Shown: piece by piece, positions 19,295 through 27,206 of the stretch
How the letters are laid out: each line of letters starts with the position of its first letter
How positions within the stretch are numbered: position 1 is the stretch's first letter
Source of the DNA: Sphingomonas colocasiae
GTDB lineage: Bacteria > Pseudomonadota > Alphaproteobacteria > Sphingomonadales > Sphingomonadaceae
Assembly: GCF_019880585.1 (NCBI RefSeq)
Contig: NZ_JAINVV010000006.1
Location: 248,001-312,000 of the forward strand
DNA: 64,000 nt
Direction of reading: 5' to 3'
Notes under the pieces: generated by a model
Databases searched by the model: none
Seen by the model: the letters and a program-made list of their open reading frames with translations, nothing else
Told to the model about the DNA's origin: nothing
Position numbers and translations under genes: made by a program

Positions 19295-20341
19295 TCAGCC
19301 CCCCGTTCGCGTTTGCGTCAGTGCGAGCGCCGCGATCCGGTCGAGCTGCTCCACGGCCGCCGCTGCCTGGGACGAGGAGGCGGTGCCCCGGATCAGGCGC
19401 CCCTTGATGCCGTGGATGATCGCCGCAAGCCGGAACAGGCTGAACGCCAGATGGAAATCGAGCCGCTCGATCCCGTCGCGTCCGGTGCGCCGGCAATAGG
19501 CCGCGACATAATCGTCCTCGCTCGGGATATTGAGCGCCGGCAGGTCCAGCCCCGCCAGCCCCGTCGAGAAGCCCGGCGGCATGCGATAGACCATCAGATG
19601 ATAGGCGAAGTCCGCCAGAGGATGGCCGAGCGTCGAAAGCTCCCAATCGAGCACCGCGACGACGCGCGGTTCGGTCGGGTGGAACAGCATATTGTCGCAG
19701 CGGAAATCGCCATGGACGATGCTGGTCTCTTCCCCTGGCGGGATGTTGGCGGGCAGCCATTCGATCAGCGCGTCCATCGCGGGCACGCGCCCCGCATCCT
19801 CATCCTCCAGATACTGGCGCGACCAGCGGCCGACCTGGCGTTCGAAATAATTGCCGGGCCGGCCGAAATCGCCGAGCCCGATCGACGCGGGATCGATCGA
19901 ATGAAGTCGCGCGATCGTCGCGTTCATCGCGTCGAAACAGGCGGGCCGTTCCTCTCGCGCCACTTCGGGAAAGGCGGTGTTCCAGAAGGTCCGCCCCTCG
20001 ACCAGCTCCATCACGTAAAAGGCGGTGCCGATCACCGCATCGTCCAGGCACAGCCCATAGGGGCGCGGCACAGGAAAGCCTGTGCCGTGCAATGCGGAGA
20101 TCACGCGGAACTCGCGATCGACCGCGTGCGCGCCCTTCAGCAATATGCCCGGCGGCTTGCGACGCAGCACATAGTCGCGGGCCGGCGTGCGCAGCCGATA
20201 GGTCGGGTTGGACTGGCCACCGGAGAATTGCTCGACGGAAAGCGGGCCGCCGAAATCAGCGACATTCGCCTCCATCCAGCGCAGCAGCCCGGCTTCGTCG
20301 AAACGGTGCGCGTCGCGGACCGGGGCGAGCGCGTCAGCCAT
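19295..20341 (-). CDS. phosphotransferase family protein (APH fold), ACAD10/11 kinase-domain-like
   Basis: 348 residues. Aminoglycoside phosphotransferase fold: LRRKPPGILLKGAH (ATP lysine region), FYVMELVEG hinge, catalytic loop HGDFRCDNMLFHP, and metal-binding VLDWELSTLGHP. This subgroup is not for antibiotic resistance. It occurs with acyl-CoA dehydrogenases and is fused to one in ACAD10/11, where it is thought to phosphorylate a hydroxyacyl-CoA. Here it overlaps the SDR gene upstream by 8 bp and is almost contiguous with the dehydrogenase, forming a three-gene unit. Confidence 0.88.
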   Translation of the reverse strand: MADALAPVRDAHRFDEAGLLRWMEANVADFGGPLSVEQFSGGQSNPTYRLRTPARDYVLRRKPPGILLKGAHAVDREFRVISALHGTGFPVPRPYGLCLDDAVIGTAFYVMELVEGRTFWNTAFPEVAREERPACFDAMNATIARLHSIDPASIGLGDFGRPGNYFERQVGRWSRQYLEDEDAGRVPAMDALIEWLPANIPPGEETSIVHGDFRCDNMLFHPTEPRVVAVLDWELSTLGHPLADFAYHLMVYRMPPGFSTGLAGLDLPALNIPSEDDYVAAYCRRTGRDGIERLDFHLAFSLFRLAAIIHGIKGRLIRGTASSSQAAAAVEQLDRIAALALTQTRTGG

Positions 20342-21257
20342 TGGCGGCGGCGGCCATCAGCCCGGGAACGCGCGACAGTTCGTAGAGCGACTGTTCCAGA
20401 CCCGTCGGCGGCACCATTTCCCCGCCGCGATCGACGATCCGGTCCAGCCCGGCAAGAACGCGCTCGGGCGCATCCTCCCCGTCGCCGACATGGATGCCGC
20501 GCGTCAGCGTGACGTGCGCCGCCTCGACGCTGCCGGCCCCCGCGCACAGGATCACGCCGCTGGGCGCATCGTCGCAGACCAGGGCAAGCATCGCGGGCGA
20601 CACCGACGCGGGATCGAGCGCCGCCAGTTGCGCCTCGTCCATGATATCCTCGGTCATGCGCGTCGCGGCGGAGGGGGCGAGGCAATTGACGCGGATGTCG
20701 TATTTGCGCCCTTCCTGCGAAAGCGTCTTCATCAGTCCGACCAGCCCCATCTTGGCCGCGCCATATTGGGCCTGCCCGAAATTGCCGTAGAGCCCGGAGG
20801 AGGAGGTGGTCATCATGATCCGGCCGCGATTCTGCGCCGTCATGATCCCCCAGACCGCCTTGGTGCAGTTTACCGATCCCATCAGATGCACCTCGATCAC
20901 GGTGCGGAAATCGAAGAGGTCCTGCTTGGCGAAGGTGCGGTCGCGCAGGATGCCGGCATTGTTGACCAGGATGTCGACGCTGCCCCAGGCCGTCATCGCC
21001 TGATCGACCATCGCCTGCACCTGATCGACATCGGTCACGCTCGCGCCGTTGGCGATCGCCTCTCCGCCCGCGCGGCGGATATCCTCGACCACCGCCTCGG
21101 CCATCGTGCCGTCGCCACCGCTGCCGTCGCGCGCGCCGCCCAGATCGTTGACCAGCACCTTCGCGCCGCGCTTGCCCAGCAGCAGCGCATGGGCGCGGCC
21201 CAGCCCCCCGCCGGCACCGGTCACGATCGCCACGCGACCGCTCAGATCGATCGGCAT
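20334..21257 (-). CDS. SDR family oxidoreductase, multifunctional-enzyme-2-like
   Basis: 307 residues, longer than a classical SDR because of a C-terminal extension. TGAGGGLGRAHA cofactor loop, NNAGILRD, SSSGLYGNFGQAQYGAAK with the catalytic tyrosine and lysine. This pattern is that of 3-hydroxyacyl-CoA dehydrogenase domains of peroxisomal MFE-2. It probably oxidises a 3-hydroxyacyl-CoA to the 3-oxo form. It shares an overlap with the kinase gene and is 20 bp from the large acyl-CoA dehydrogenase upstream, so all four are likely one operon. Confidence 0.9.
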   Translation of the reverse strand: MPIDLSGRVAIVTGAGGGLGRAHALLLGKRGAKVLVNDLGGARDGSGGDGTMAEAVVEDIRRAGGEAIANGASVTDVDQVQAMVDQAMTAWGSVDILVNNAGILRDRTFAKQDLFDFRTVIEVHLMGSVNCTKAVWGIMTAQNRGRIMMTTSSSGLYGNFGQAQYGAAKMGLVGLMKTLSQEGRKYDIRVNCLAPSAATRMTEDIMDEAQLAALDPASVSPAMLALVCDDAPSGVILCAGAGSVEAAHVTLTRGIHVGDGEDAPERVLAGLDRIVDRGGEMVPPTGLEQSLYELSRVPGLMAAAANG

Positions 21258-21277
21258 CCTTCAAATCCTCCCAATAT

Positions 21278-23029
21278 CTACAGGAAATCGGCCGGCACGG
21301 CGGCCACCAGATCGCTGCGGGCCTCGACGGGCCGAAGCCAGGCGTCGATCCGCGGCATTTCGCGTTCGAAGAAATAGCGGCAGGCCCAGAGCTTGCCGCC
21401 CCGGAACGGTTCGTCCGGCGCGTCCACGCACAGCAGCGCGCGATCGAGCCATAACCAGCCGGCGACACCATGGCCGAAGGCGCGCAGCAATGCGGTCGCG
21501 TTCGCCGCCATGACCGCCGGGTCGACGCCCTTCAGCCCCCCGGCCGCCGCCGCGATACGCTGCCACCAGGCGTCGAGATCCGCGGCGAGAGACGCCAGTT
21601 GCGGTTGACCGGCGGCGCCGGCGACGGTGAGCGCGATCCGGTCGCGCAGCAGGCCGAGCGCCGCGCCGTCGCGCAGCTTGCGGCCGACGAGATCGAGCGC
21701 CTGGATGCCCGTCGTGCCTTCATGGATCGGGTTCAGGCGATTGTCGCGCCAGAGCTGCTCGACATCGAAATCGCGCGTGTAGCCATAACCGCCATGCACC
21801 TGGATCGCGATATCATCCGCCGCCAGGCCATATTCGGACGCCCATGTCTTCGCGATCGGGGTCAGCAGCCCCAGCAACGCCTCGGCATCCGGATCATGTT
21901 CCGCTTCGTCCACCAGCTTCGCGCAGTAGAGCACGAGCGCCAGCGCGCCTTCCCCATAGCATTTGGCGGCAAGCAGCATGTCGCGCACATCGGGATGGCC
22001 GATGATCGGCTGCGACGGCCCCGCCCCCGCGCCGGGCGGGCGGCCCTGGGTGCGATCCCGCGCATAGGCGAGGGCATGGCGATAGCCGCGATAGCCCAAC
22101 GCCGCCGCGCCGAGCGCGACGCCGATCCGCGCCTCGTTCATCATCTTGAACATCTGGGGCAGCCCCTGTCCCGGCGCGCCGACGATCCAGCCGATCGCTC
22201 CGTCGCGCTCGCCGAAATTGAGCAGGCAATTGGTCGTGCCGCGATAGCCCATCTTGTGATTGAGCCCGGCAACCGCGATGTCGTTGCGATCGCCCGCGGG
22301 CAGGATCTTGGGCACGACGAACAGCGACAGGCCGCGCGTGCCCGCCCCGATAGTTCCGTCCGCGCCGACGACCTTGGCCAGCACCAGGTGCACGATATTC
22401 TCGGCCAGATCGTGATCTCCGCCGGAGATCCACATCTTGTTGCCGCTCAGCCGGTACCGGTCGCCCAGCGCATCCGCGCCGTCGGCCACCGCGCGCGTCG
22501 AGACATCCGCCAGGTTCGATCCGGCCTGCGGCTCGGACAGGCACATGGTGCCGAACCAGCGGCCGGCGATCTGCGGCAGCGCGAACTGTTCGATCTGCGC
22601 TTCGTTGGCAAAGGCCAGCAACAGCCGCGCATTGGCGGTGGTGAGCATGGGATAGGCCGCGGTCGCGACATTGGCGGCCAGGAACTGCGCGAAGGACGCG
22701 TTGGCGAGCAGGCCGGGCAATCCCATGCCGCCGCGCTCGACGGGAAAGCTGGCCGAGAACAGCCCCAGTTCGGCATAGGCGCGCAATGCGGCGCCGATCT
22801 CGGGCAGCGCATGGACGGCACCCCCATGAAGCGAGGGTTCGATCCGGTCGGCATCCTTGTAATGCGTCAGGAAACTGTCGGCCGCCAGGCGCGCCGAAAG
22901 GTCGAGGATCGCGTCCGCGCTCTCGCGATCGACCATGTCGGGGCTGTGGCGCGCGATCACCCGGTCGAGACCGAGCCAGTCCCACAACAGGAAATCCAGT
23001 TCCTCACGCGCGATCAGAACGTCACTCAT
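21278..23029 (-). CDS. acyl-CoA dehydrogenase, large type (about 580 residues)
   Basis: 583 residues from the ATG at 23029 (MSDVLIAREELDFLLWDW). The open frame upstream has no coding character. Motifs: MCLSEPQAGSNLADV, GNKMWISGGDHDL, ALGAAALGYRG, IQVHGGYGYTRDF, and IHEGTTGIQALDLVGRK, which carries the catalytic glutamate in the EGT context. Length and C-terminal extension match FadE5-like/DMSP-type dehydrogenases with broad chain-length use. First gene of the operon with SDR, kinase and ACAD10/11-like dehydrogenase. Confidence 0.92.
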   Translation of the reverse strand: MSDVLIAREELDFLLWDWLGLDRVIARHSPDMVDRESADAILDLSARLAADSFLTHYKDADRIEPSLHGGAVHALPEIGAALRAYAELGLFSASFPVERGGMGLPGLLANASFAQFLAANVATAAYPMLTTANARLLLAFANEAQIEQFALPQIAGRWFGTMCLSEPQAGSNLADVSTRAVADGADALGDRYRLSGNKMWISGGDHDLAENIVHLVLAKVVGADGTIGAGTRGLSLFVVPKILPAGDRNDIAVAGLNHKMGYRGTTNCLLNFGERDGAIGWIVGAPGQGLPQMFKMMNEARIGVALGAAALGYRGYRHALAYARDRTQGRPPGAGAGPSQPIIGHPDVRDMLLAAKCYGEGALALVLYCAKLVDEAEHDPDAEALLGLLTPIAKTWASEYGLAADDIAIQVHGGYGYTRDFDVEQLWRDNRLNPIHEGTTGIQALDLVGRKLRDGAALGLLRDRIALTVAGAAGQPQLASLAADLDAWWQRIAAAAGGLKGVDPAVMAANATALLRAFGHGVAGWLWLDRALLCVDAPDEPFRGGKLWACRYFFEREMPRIDAWLRPVEARSDLVAAVPADFL

Positions 23030-23172
23030 CCCACTCCATATCCCTTTATGGCCATGTCCAATACGGCCGCTAAGGCAATGGCGTCGAATGTCGAAGGCGG
23101 ATCGAAGGAATCGCAATTGGGCAATTGCGATCCTGCCCGTCCGCTGAGAGCATTGCAGGGGAAACAGGAGGG

Positions 23173-24090
23173 ATGATGGGACCGCTCGACCCGGAAATGC
23201 AGGCGATCCTCGACCGCCGCAACGCGCTGAACCTGCCCGGCTTCTCCAGTGGCTCGCCAGCGGATGCGAGGCGCGCCTTTGCGGAAGGGCAGGCGGCACT
23301 GCCCAAGGGGCGCGGCGCGGCGGTATCGGCCATGCGTGACGCCGTGATCGACGGCCCCAACGGCCCGATCGGTGTGCGCCATTACATCGCCGGCGAACGC
23401 GCGCATGGGCGCATCCTCTATCTTCATGGCGGCGGCTGGGTGTTCGGTACGCTCGACGGTTTCGATCCGGTCTGCCGGCAACTGGCGCACGAGAGCGGCG
23501 CGGAGGTGGTGAGCGTCGATTATCGGCTGGCGCCCGAACATCCCTTTCCCCAGCCGCTCGACGATGCCTGGGCGGCGCTGGAGGCCTGTGCGGGCGACGG
23601 GCCGATCGCGGTGATGGGCGACAGCGCGGGCGGCAACCTCGCCGCCGCGCTAGCTCTCCGCGCACGCGATCGCGGCGGGCCGAGGATCGACCTGCAGGTG
23701 CTGCTCTATCCGGTGCTTTCGCCGGATTTCGGGCGCGCTTCCTACGAACGCTTCGGCAAAGGGGATTATCTGATCTCCACCGCCGACATGCAGTGGTTCT
23801 GGGATCATCATGTGCCGCACGCCAGCCGTGGCCACCCGGAGGCCGCGCCGCTCGCCGCCGCCGATCTCGGCGGTCTGCCGGACACGATCATCGTGCTGGC
23901 GGGCTGCGATCCGCTGCATGACGAGGGCCTTGCCTATGCCGACGCGCTGGCGGCGGCCGGCGTGCCGGTCACGCTGCACGACCGTCCCGGCATGGCGCAC
24001 GGCTTCTTCACGCTCGTCGATCTGCTGTCGACCGCCAATGCGGACGTGGCGCGGGTCGGGCGGGCGATCGCGGAGCGGTTCGGCGGGTGA
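23173..24090 (+). CDS. alpha/beta hydrolase, HSL-like esterase (type IV)
   Basis: About 305 residues. The oxyanion-hole motif HGGGWVFG and the nucleophile motif GDSAGGN are those of hormone-sensitive-lipase-like esterases. The acid in GCDPLHDEG and the histidine in MAHGFF complete the triad. ATG at 23173 or 23176 follows CAGGAGGG. It is a cytosolic carboxylesterase, divergent from the acyl-CoA dehydrogenase operon across a 143-bp gap that should contain both promoters. It may hydrolyse an ester or lactone in the pathway. Confidence 0.9.
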   Translation: MMGPLDPEMQAILDRRNALNLPGFSSGSPADARRAFAEGQAALPKGRGAAVSAMRDAVIDGPNGPIGVRHYIAGERAHGRILYLHGGGWVFGTLDGFDPVCRQLAHESGAEVVSVDYRLAPEHPFPQPLDDAWAALEACAGDGPIAVMGDSAGGNLAAALALRARDRGGPRIDLQVLLYPVLSPDFGRASYERFGKGDYLISTADMQWFWDHHVPHASRGHPEAAPLAAADLGGLPDTIIVLAGCDPLHDEGLAYADALAAAGVPVTLHDRPGMAHGFFTLVDLLSTANADVARVGRAIAERFGG

Positions 24091-24129
24091 GCCACGGTCA
24101 TTCCGGCGGAAGCCGGAATGACCGTGGCT
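24090..24129. terminator. bidirectional terminator hairpin
   Basis: Perfect 18-base stem (24090-24107 and 24112-24129) with a GGAA loop, core GTCATTCCGGC. The left arm begins at the last base of the hydrolase stop codon, and the right arm ends 3 bp before the LysR stop. It would end transcription from both convergent genes. Confidence 0.75.
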
Positions 24130-24131
24130 GG

Positions 24132-25088
24132 CTAAGCCTCCTCCGCCAGCCGCTGCTGCACCAGTTCGATGAAGCGGGCGATCAGCGGCGATGCGCTGCC
24201 CTTGGGCCACAACATGCTGAGCGGCAGCGGCAGATCCAGGTCGACCAGCTCGCGCAGCACGATATTGGCCGGCGTCCGGTCCGCCCGCGCCGCGGTGATG
24301 ATGCCCAGGCCGATCCCGGCCGCCGCCAGCTCATAAGCGATATCGACCGCGGCGACCTCGACCGCGATATTGGGCGAGACGCCGCGCGCATCGAACGCCG
24401 CGATCATCCGGTCGAACAGGCGCGGCGACATGTGGCGCGCCGGCCAGAGCAAGGGCTCGGATGCGATGTCGCTCAACCGGACCGACGGCAGCGCGGCGAG
24501 CGGGTGATCGGCGGGCAGCGCCAGCATGAATCTGTCCTGCCCGACATGGAGCCTGTCGAACTGATCGACATCGGTGGCCTCGTCGATGACGAAGGCGACG
24601 TCGATCTCGTCGGCGAGCAACCGGCTGCGCTGTGCGTCCGAGGTCAGCGGAAAGGCACGAAGCTCGACCGCCGGATAGAGAGCGCGGAATTCGCGCAGCA
24701 CGGCGGGCAGCACGGGACGGCGCAGCATCGCTTCGGAAAAGGCGACACGCAGCGTGCCGAGGTCGCCGTCGGCGATCCGGCGGACATTGCGGCGCGCTTC
24801 CTCGATCGACAGCAGGATCCGGCGAACGTCCTTGGCAAGCGTCTGGCCCGCGGGCGTGATCGCGACGCCCCGCGCCTGGCGCTCGAACAGCTCGACATCG
24901 CCCAGCTCGCGCTCGAGATCGGCGATCCGGCGGGAAAGCGCGGATTGCGCGATGTTGAGCCGTTCCGCGGCGCGATGCAGATTCTGCTCCTCGGCGACCG
25001 CCAGGAAGAATGGAAAATGCTTGGCGATCCGCAGGGTCCGCAGCGTCGCGACCTCGCGCGGGACATTTGGCGTCAGGGATTTGGACAT
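24132..25088 (-). CDS. LysR family transcriptional regulator
   Basis: 318 residues from the ATG at 25088. The N-terminal helix-turn-helix is standard: HFPFFLAVAEEQNLHRAAERLNIAQSALSRRIADLERELG, then LFERQARGVAITPAG. The effector domain follows. It is convergent with the hydrolase and downstream of a small unknown gene on the same strand, so no divergent target is evident. It may activate a catabolic operon nearby, with the ligand unknown. Confidence 0.92.
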   Translation of the reverse strand: MSKSLTPNVPREVATLRTLRIAKHFPFFLAVAEEQNLHRAAERLNIAQSALSRRIADLERELGDVELFERQARGVAITPAGQTLAKDVRRILLSIEEARRNVRRIADGDLGTLRVAFSEAMLRRPVLPAVLREFRALYPAVELRAFPLTSDAQRSRLLADEIDVAFVIDEATDVDQFDRLHVGQDRFMLALPADHPLAALPSVRLSDIASEPLLWPARHMSPRLFDRMIAAFDARGVSPNIAVEVAAVDIAYELAAAGIGLGIITAARADRTPANIVLRELVDLDLPLPLSMLWPKGSASPLIARFIELVQQRLAEEA

Positions 25089-25155
25089 GTCCGGCTTTAT
25101 GCTCCGGTCGGCCGTTGCTGGCCAGTTCGGAGTTGCCCGCGCCGCGCCGGGCGCA

Positions 25156-25458
25156 TCAGCCAAGCGCAACACGAACCACGGCCTTTCCGCAGATGTCGCG
25201 TGCGCGCATCACCACTTCCACATCGGCGCGATTGCTGCCGTCGAGATGCCGCGCCATCACGCGGCCGGCGACATGGTCGGGCGCGAAACCGTCATCGGGC
25301 GTCTGCATCGACACCAGGGAGGCGGCCGGAGAGCCCGACCATTTGCGTACCATTTCGCAAACCCGCTCGCCCATCGAAATGTCCGGATTGACCGGACCGT
25401 CGAGCTCGACCGACTGGCCGAGCCGCACATCCGCGAAACGAAGCGGGATAGCATTCAT
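25156..25458 (-). CDS. small protein of unknown function, 100 residues
   Basis: ATG at 25458 preceded by GGAGGGAC. The product (MNAIPLRFADVRLGQSVELDG...) is soluble, without cysteines except one near the C terminus (RDICGK), and without a signal or membrane segment. The opening DVRLGQSVELDGPV resembles the strand pattern of hot-dog-fold proteins, but I do not recognise the family. It is divergent from a nitroreductase, and the shared 238-bp gap contains two copies of the palindrome. This strongly suggests it belongs to the catabolic regulon. Confidence 0.7.
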   Translation of the reverse strand: MNAIPLRFADVRLGQSVELDGPVNPDISMGERVCEMVRKWSGSPAASLVSMQTPDDGFAPDHVAGRVMARHLDGSNRADVEVVMRARDICGKAVVRVALG

Positions 25459-25577
25459 GATCGTCCCTCCATGTTGCGGCCGGCAATCACGCCGCCGGCC
25501 TGCGATCGATCGGGCGACTCGAAGAACCGCCCGTGACATCCACGAAATCGGTGGGTCTCTTCCGATCTCATTTCTAT

Positions 25578-25590
25578 CTATCTTTTATAG
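25578..25590. promoter_or_regulatory. shared palindromic element, copy 3
   Basis: CTATCTTTTATAG on the plus strand. It lies within a wider perfect repeat, ATCTATC and GATAGAT separated by 8 bp (25576-25597), 118 bp upstream of the small protein gene (minus). Confidence 0.6.
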
Positions 25591-25670
25591 GATAGATGAT
25601 TCGCCACTGCCCGTCAAACTGGAGATCGACGCATTGCCAAACGAGCGCTGGTGAGGCATCCGGCTCTTTA

Positions 25671-25683
25671 CTATCAAAGATAG
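25671..25683. promoter_or_regulatory. shared palindromic element, copy 4 (best match)
   Basis: CTATCAAAGATAG, a perfect 5+3+5 palindrome 13 bp upstream of the nitroreductase ATG (plus). It is close to the ribosome-binding region, so a bound protein would block transcription or the start site. Confidence 0.6.
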
Positions 25684-25696
25684 ACATTCAGAGGCG

Positions 25697-26299
25697 ATGA
25701 GGAGAGCCCGCTTGACCGTCACCACGAACAGCCCGGCCGCCCCTTCGACGACCGACCGGCTTGCGCTGCGTCGCTCGCCCCAGCCCGATGCGCTGGTCGC
25801 ACCCGGCCCTGACGCGCAGGAGATCGATCGCCTGGTGGAGATCGCGCTGCGCGTTCCCGATCATGGCCGTCTCAGCCCCTGGCGGCTGATCCTGATCGCC
25901 GGCGACGCCAAGGAGAAATGGGTCGGCCGCCTGATGGAACTCGCGGATGCGCGCGAGGATGCCGCCAAAGTGCGCGTCTCCACGCGCAAGCTCAGTTCGG
26001 CGCCGCTCGTGGTGGTCGTGGTCTCGGCGGCGACGCCGGGCCACAAGGTGCCGGAATGGGAACAATGGCTGTCCGCGGGCGCAGTCTGCATGAACGTGCT
26101 GAACGGCGCGCATGCGATGGGTTACGGCGCGAACTGGCTGACAGGCTGGCACGCCTATGACGGCCAGGCGACCGCGCTGCTCGATCTTGCCGATGGCGAG
26201 AAGGTGGCGGGCGTCATCCTGGTCGGCAGCGTCGCCGAGGAAGCGGCCCCGCGGCCCCGCGCCGCGGCCGCAGACGTCGCCCGCTGGCTTACCCTCTGA
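25697..26299 (+). CDS. nitroreductase family protein (FMN-dependent)
   Basis: 200 residues. FMN-binding pattern: LALRRSPQPDAL at the N terminus, RVPDHGRLSPWRLILI, a central AGAVCMNVLNGAHAMGYGANWLTG, and VAGVILVGS. It resembles YdjA-like nitroreductases. The start may instead be TTG at 25712, which has a better spaced GAGGAG. Such enzymes reduce nitro groups, quinones or enones using NAD(P)H. In this setting an enone or ring double bond is plausible. A copy of the shared palindrome sits at its promoter. Confidence 0.88.
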   Translation: MRRARLTVTTNSPAAPSTTDRLALRRSPQPDALVAPGPDAQEIDRLVEIALRVPDHGRLSPWRLILIAGDAKEKWVGRLMELADAREDAAKVRVSTRKLSSAPLVVVVVSAATPGHKVPEWEQWLSAGAVCMNVLNGAHAMGYGANWLTGWHAYDGQATALLDLADGEKVAGVILVGSVAEEAAPRPRAAAADVARWLTL

Positions 26300-26305
26300 A
26301 CCCGG

Positions 26306-27103
26306 TCAGGCGCGCAGCGTGTCCGCCTTGACCGTCACGTCGGTGCTGAAACCGTGACGACGCTCGCCGCCGCCGCCCGAATAATGCTCGCGCAACGCGC
26401 GCTCGGCGCTGAGCGAATCGCCTTCCTCGATGGCGCGATAGATGCGCTCATGCTCGTGGGCGAGCGACAGGCGCACCGCCCGGTCGGAGAAGGTGCCATG
26501 CACCGACTTGTTGAGCGCGAGCAGGTCGACCTGCGCCGACCAGAGCTTTTCCAACGCGCCGACGACAAGGCTCATCGTCTCGTTGCCGCAATGGTTGACC
26601 AGTTCGGTGTGGAAGGCGCGGGCCAGGCCGATGAACGTGCTGGGATCGTCGACCGCCGCCATGCAGGCGTCGATATTCTCGCGCAGCTTGGGCAGCACGG
26701 TGGTCGCGCGGTCGGGGCGCGACGCCGCTTCCGCCGCGCAGGCAGGCTCGAGCAGCCGCATGCCGTTGAGCAAATCGGCGAGCGAGACGTTTCGCGCTTC
26801 CAGCACCAGGCCCAGCATATAGGCCGCGGTGCCCGAATGGGGCACGTGAACCACCGCGCCGCCGACATTGCCGCGGATGACGGTGATCAGGCCCTCGGTC
26901 TCGAGAATCCGGAACGCTTCACGGATGCAAGGCGGGCTGACGCCGAATTCGGCGAGCAGCTCTTCCTGTTTGGGCAGGAGATCGCCGTCGGACAGCGCGC
27001 CGGACAGGATGCGCGAACGCAGGCTGGACGCAACGATTTCAGCCACTCGCGGCTGCCGCAAACGACGCTTGGTCGTGCCTGTCGTCAAAACCGGGCTCCC
27101 CAT
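26306..27103 (-). CDS. GntR family transcriptional regulator (FCD domain)
   Basis: 265 residues. Winged-helix domain: VAEIVASSLRSRILSGALSDGDLLPKQEELLAEFGVSPPCIREAFRILETEGLI. A helical FCD ligand domain follows with FHTELVNHCGN as part of the metal/carboxylate site. FadR-type FCD regulators sense carboxylates or acyl-CoAs. It diverges from the DapA-like gene and converges on the nitroreductase with a 6-bp gap. It is a candidate for the regulator that binds the shared palindrome, but this is unproven. Confidence 0.9.
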   Translation of the reverse strand: MGSPVLTTGTTKRRLRQPRVAEIVASSLRSRILSGALSDGDLLPKQEELLAEFGVSPPCIREAFRILETEGLITVIRGNVGGAVVHVPHSGTAAYMLGLVLEARNVSLADLLNGMRLLEPACAAEAASRPDRATTVLPKLRENIDACMAAVDDPSTFIGLARAFHTELVNHCGNETMSLVVGALEKLWSAQVDLLALNKSVHGTFSDRAVRLSLAHEHERIYRAIEEGDSLSAERALREHYSGGGGERRHGFSTDVTVKADTLRA

Positions 27104-27129
27104 CGGCCGATCATCCTGATCGCCGCACT

Positions 27130-27150
27130 TGTGAATTCCTTCGGATCACA
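27130..27150. promoter_or_regulatory. possible operator between gntR and the DapA-like gene
   Basis: Inverted half-sites TGTGA and TCACA separated by 11 bp in the 103-bp divergent gap. It is short and could be chance. Confidence 0.3.
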
Positions 27151-27206
27151 CCGAATTTCCAGATCGACAGCAATAAGCGCACACTGAATCTTTGCAAGGA
27201 GAGACC

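Noticed and set aside
19295-20341. Aminoglycoside resistance gene
   Set aside because: The APH-type fold is shared, but residues and neighbours fit the acyl-CoA-linked ACAD10/11 kinase group.
18044-20512. 822-residue open frame on the plus strand
   Set aside because: It is antisense to the acyl-CoA dehydrogenase, kinase and part of the SDR gene. Its translation is rich in Arg, His and Asp without any domain, a normal effect of high GC.
23030-23665. N-terminal extension of the large acyl-CoA dehydrogenase
   Set aside because: The extra 200 residues are arginine/proline-rich and lie antisense to the esterase gene; the conserved N terminus begins at the ATG at 23029.
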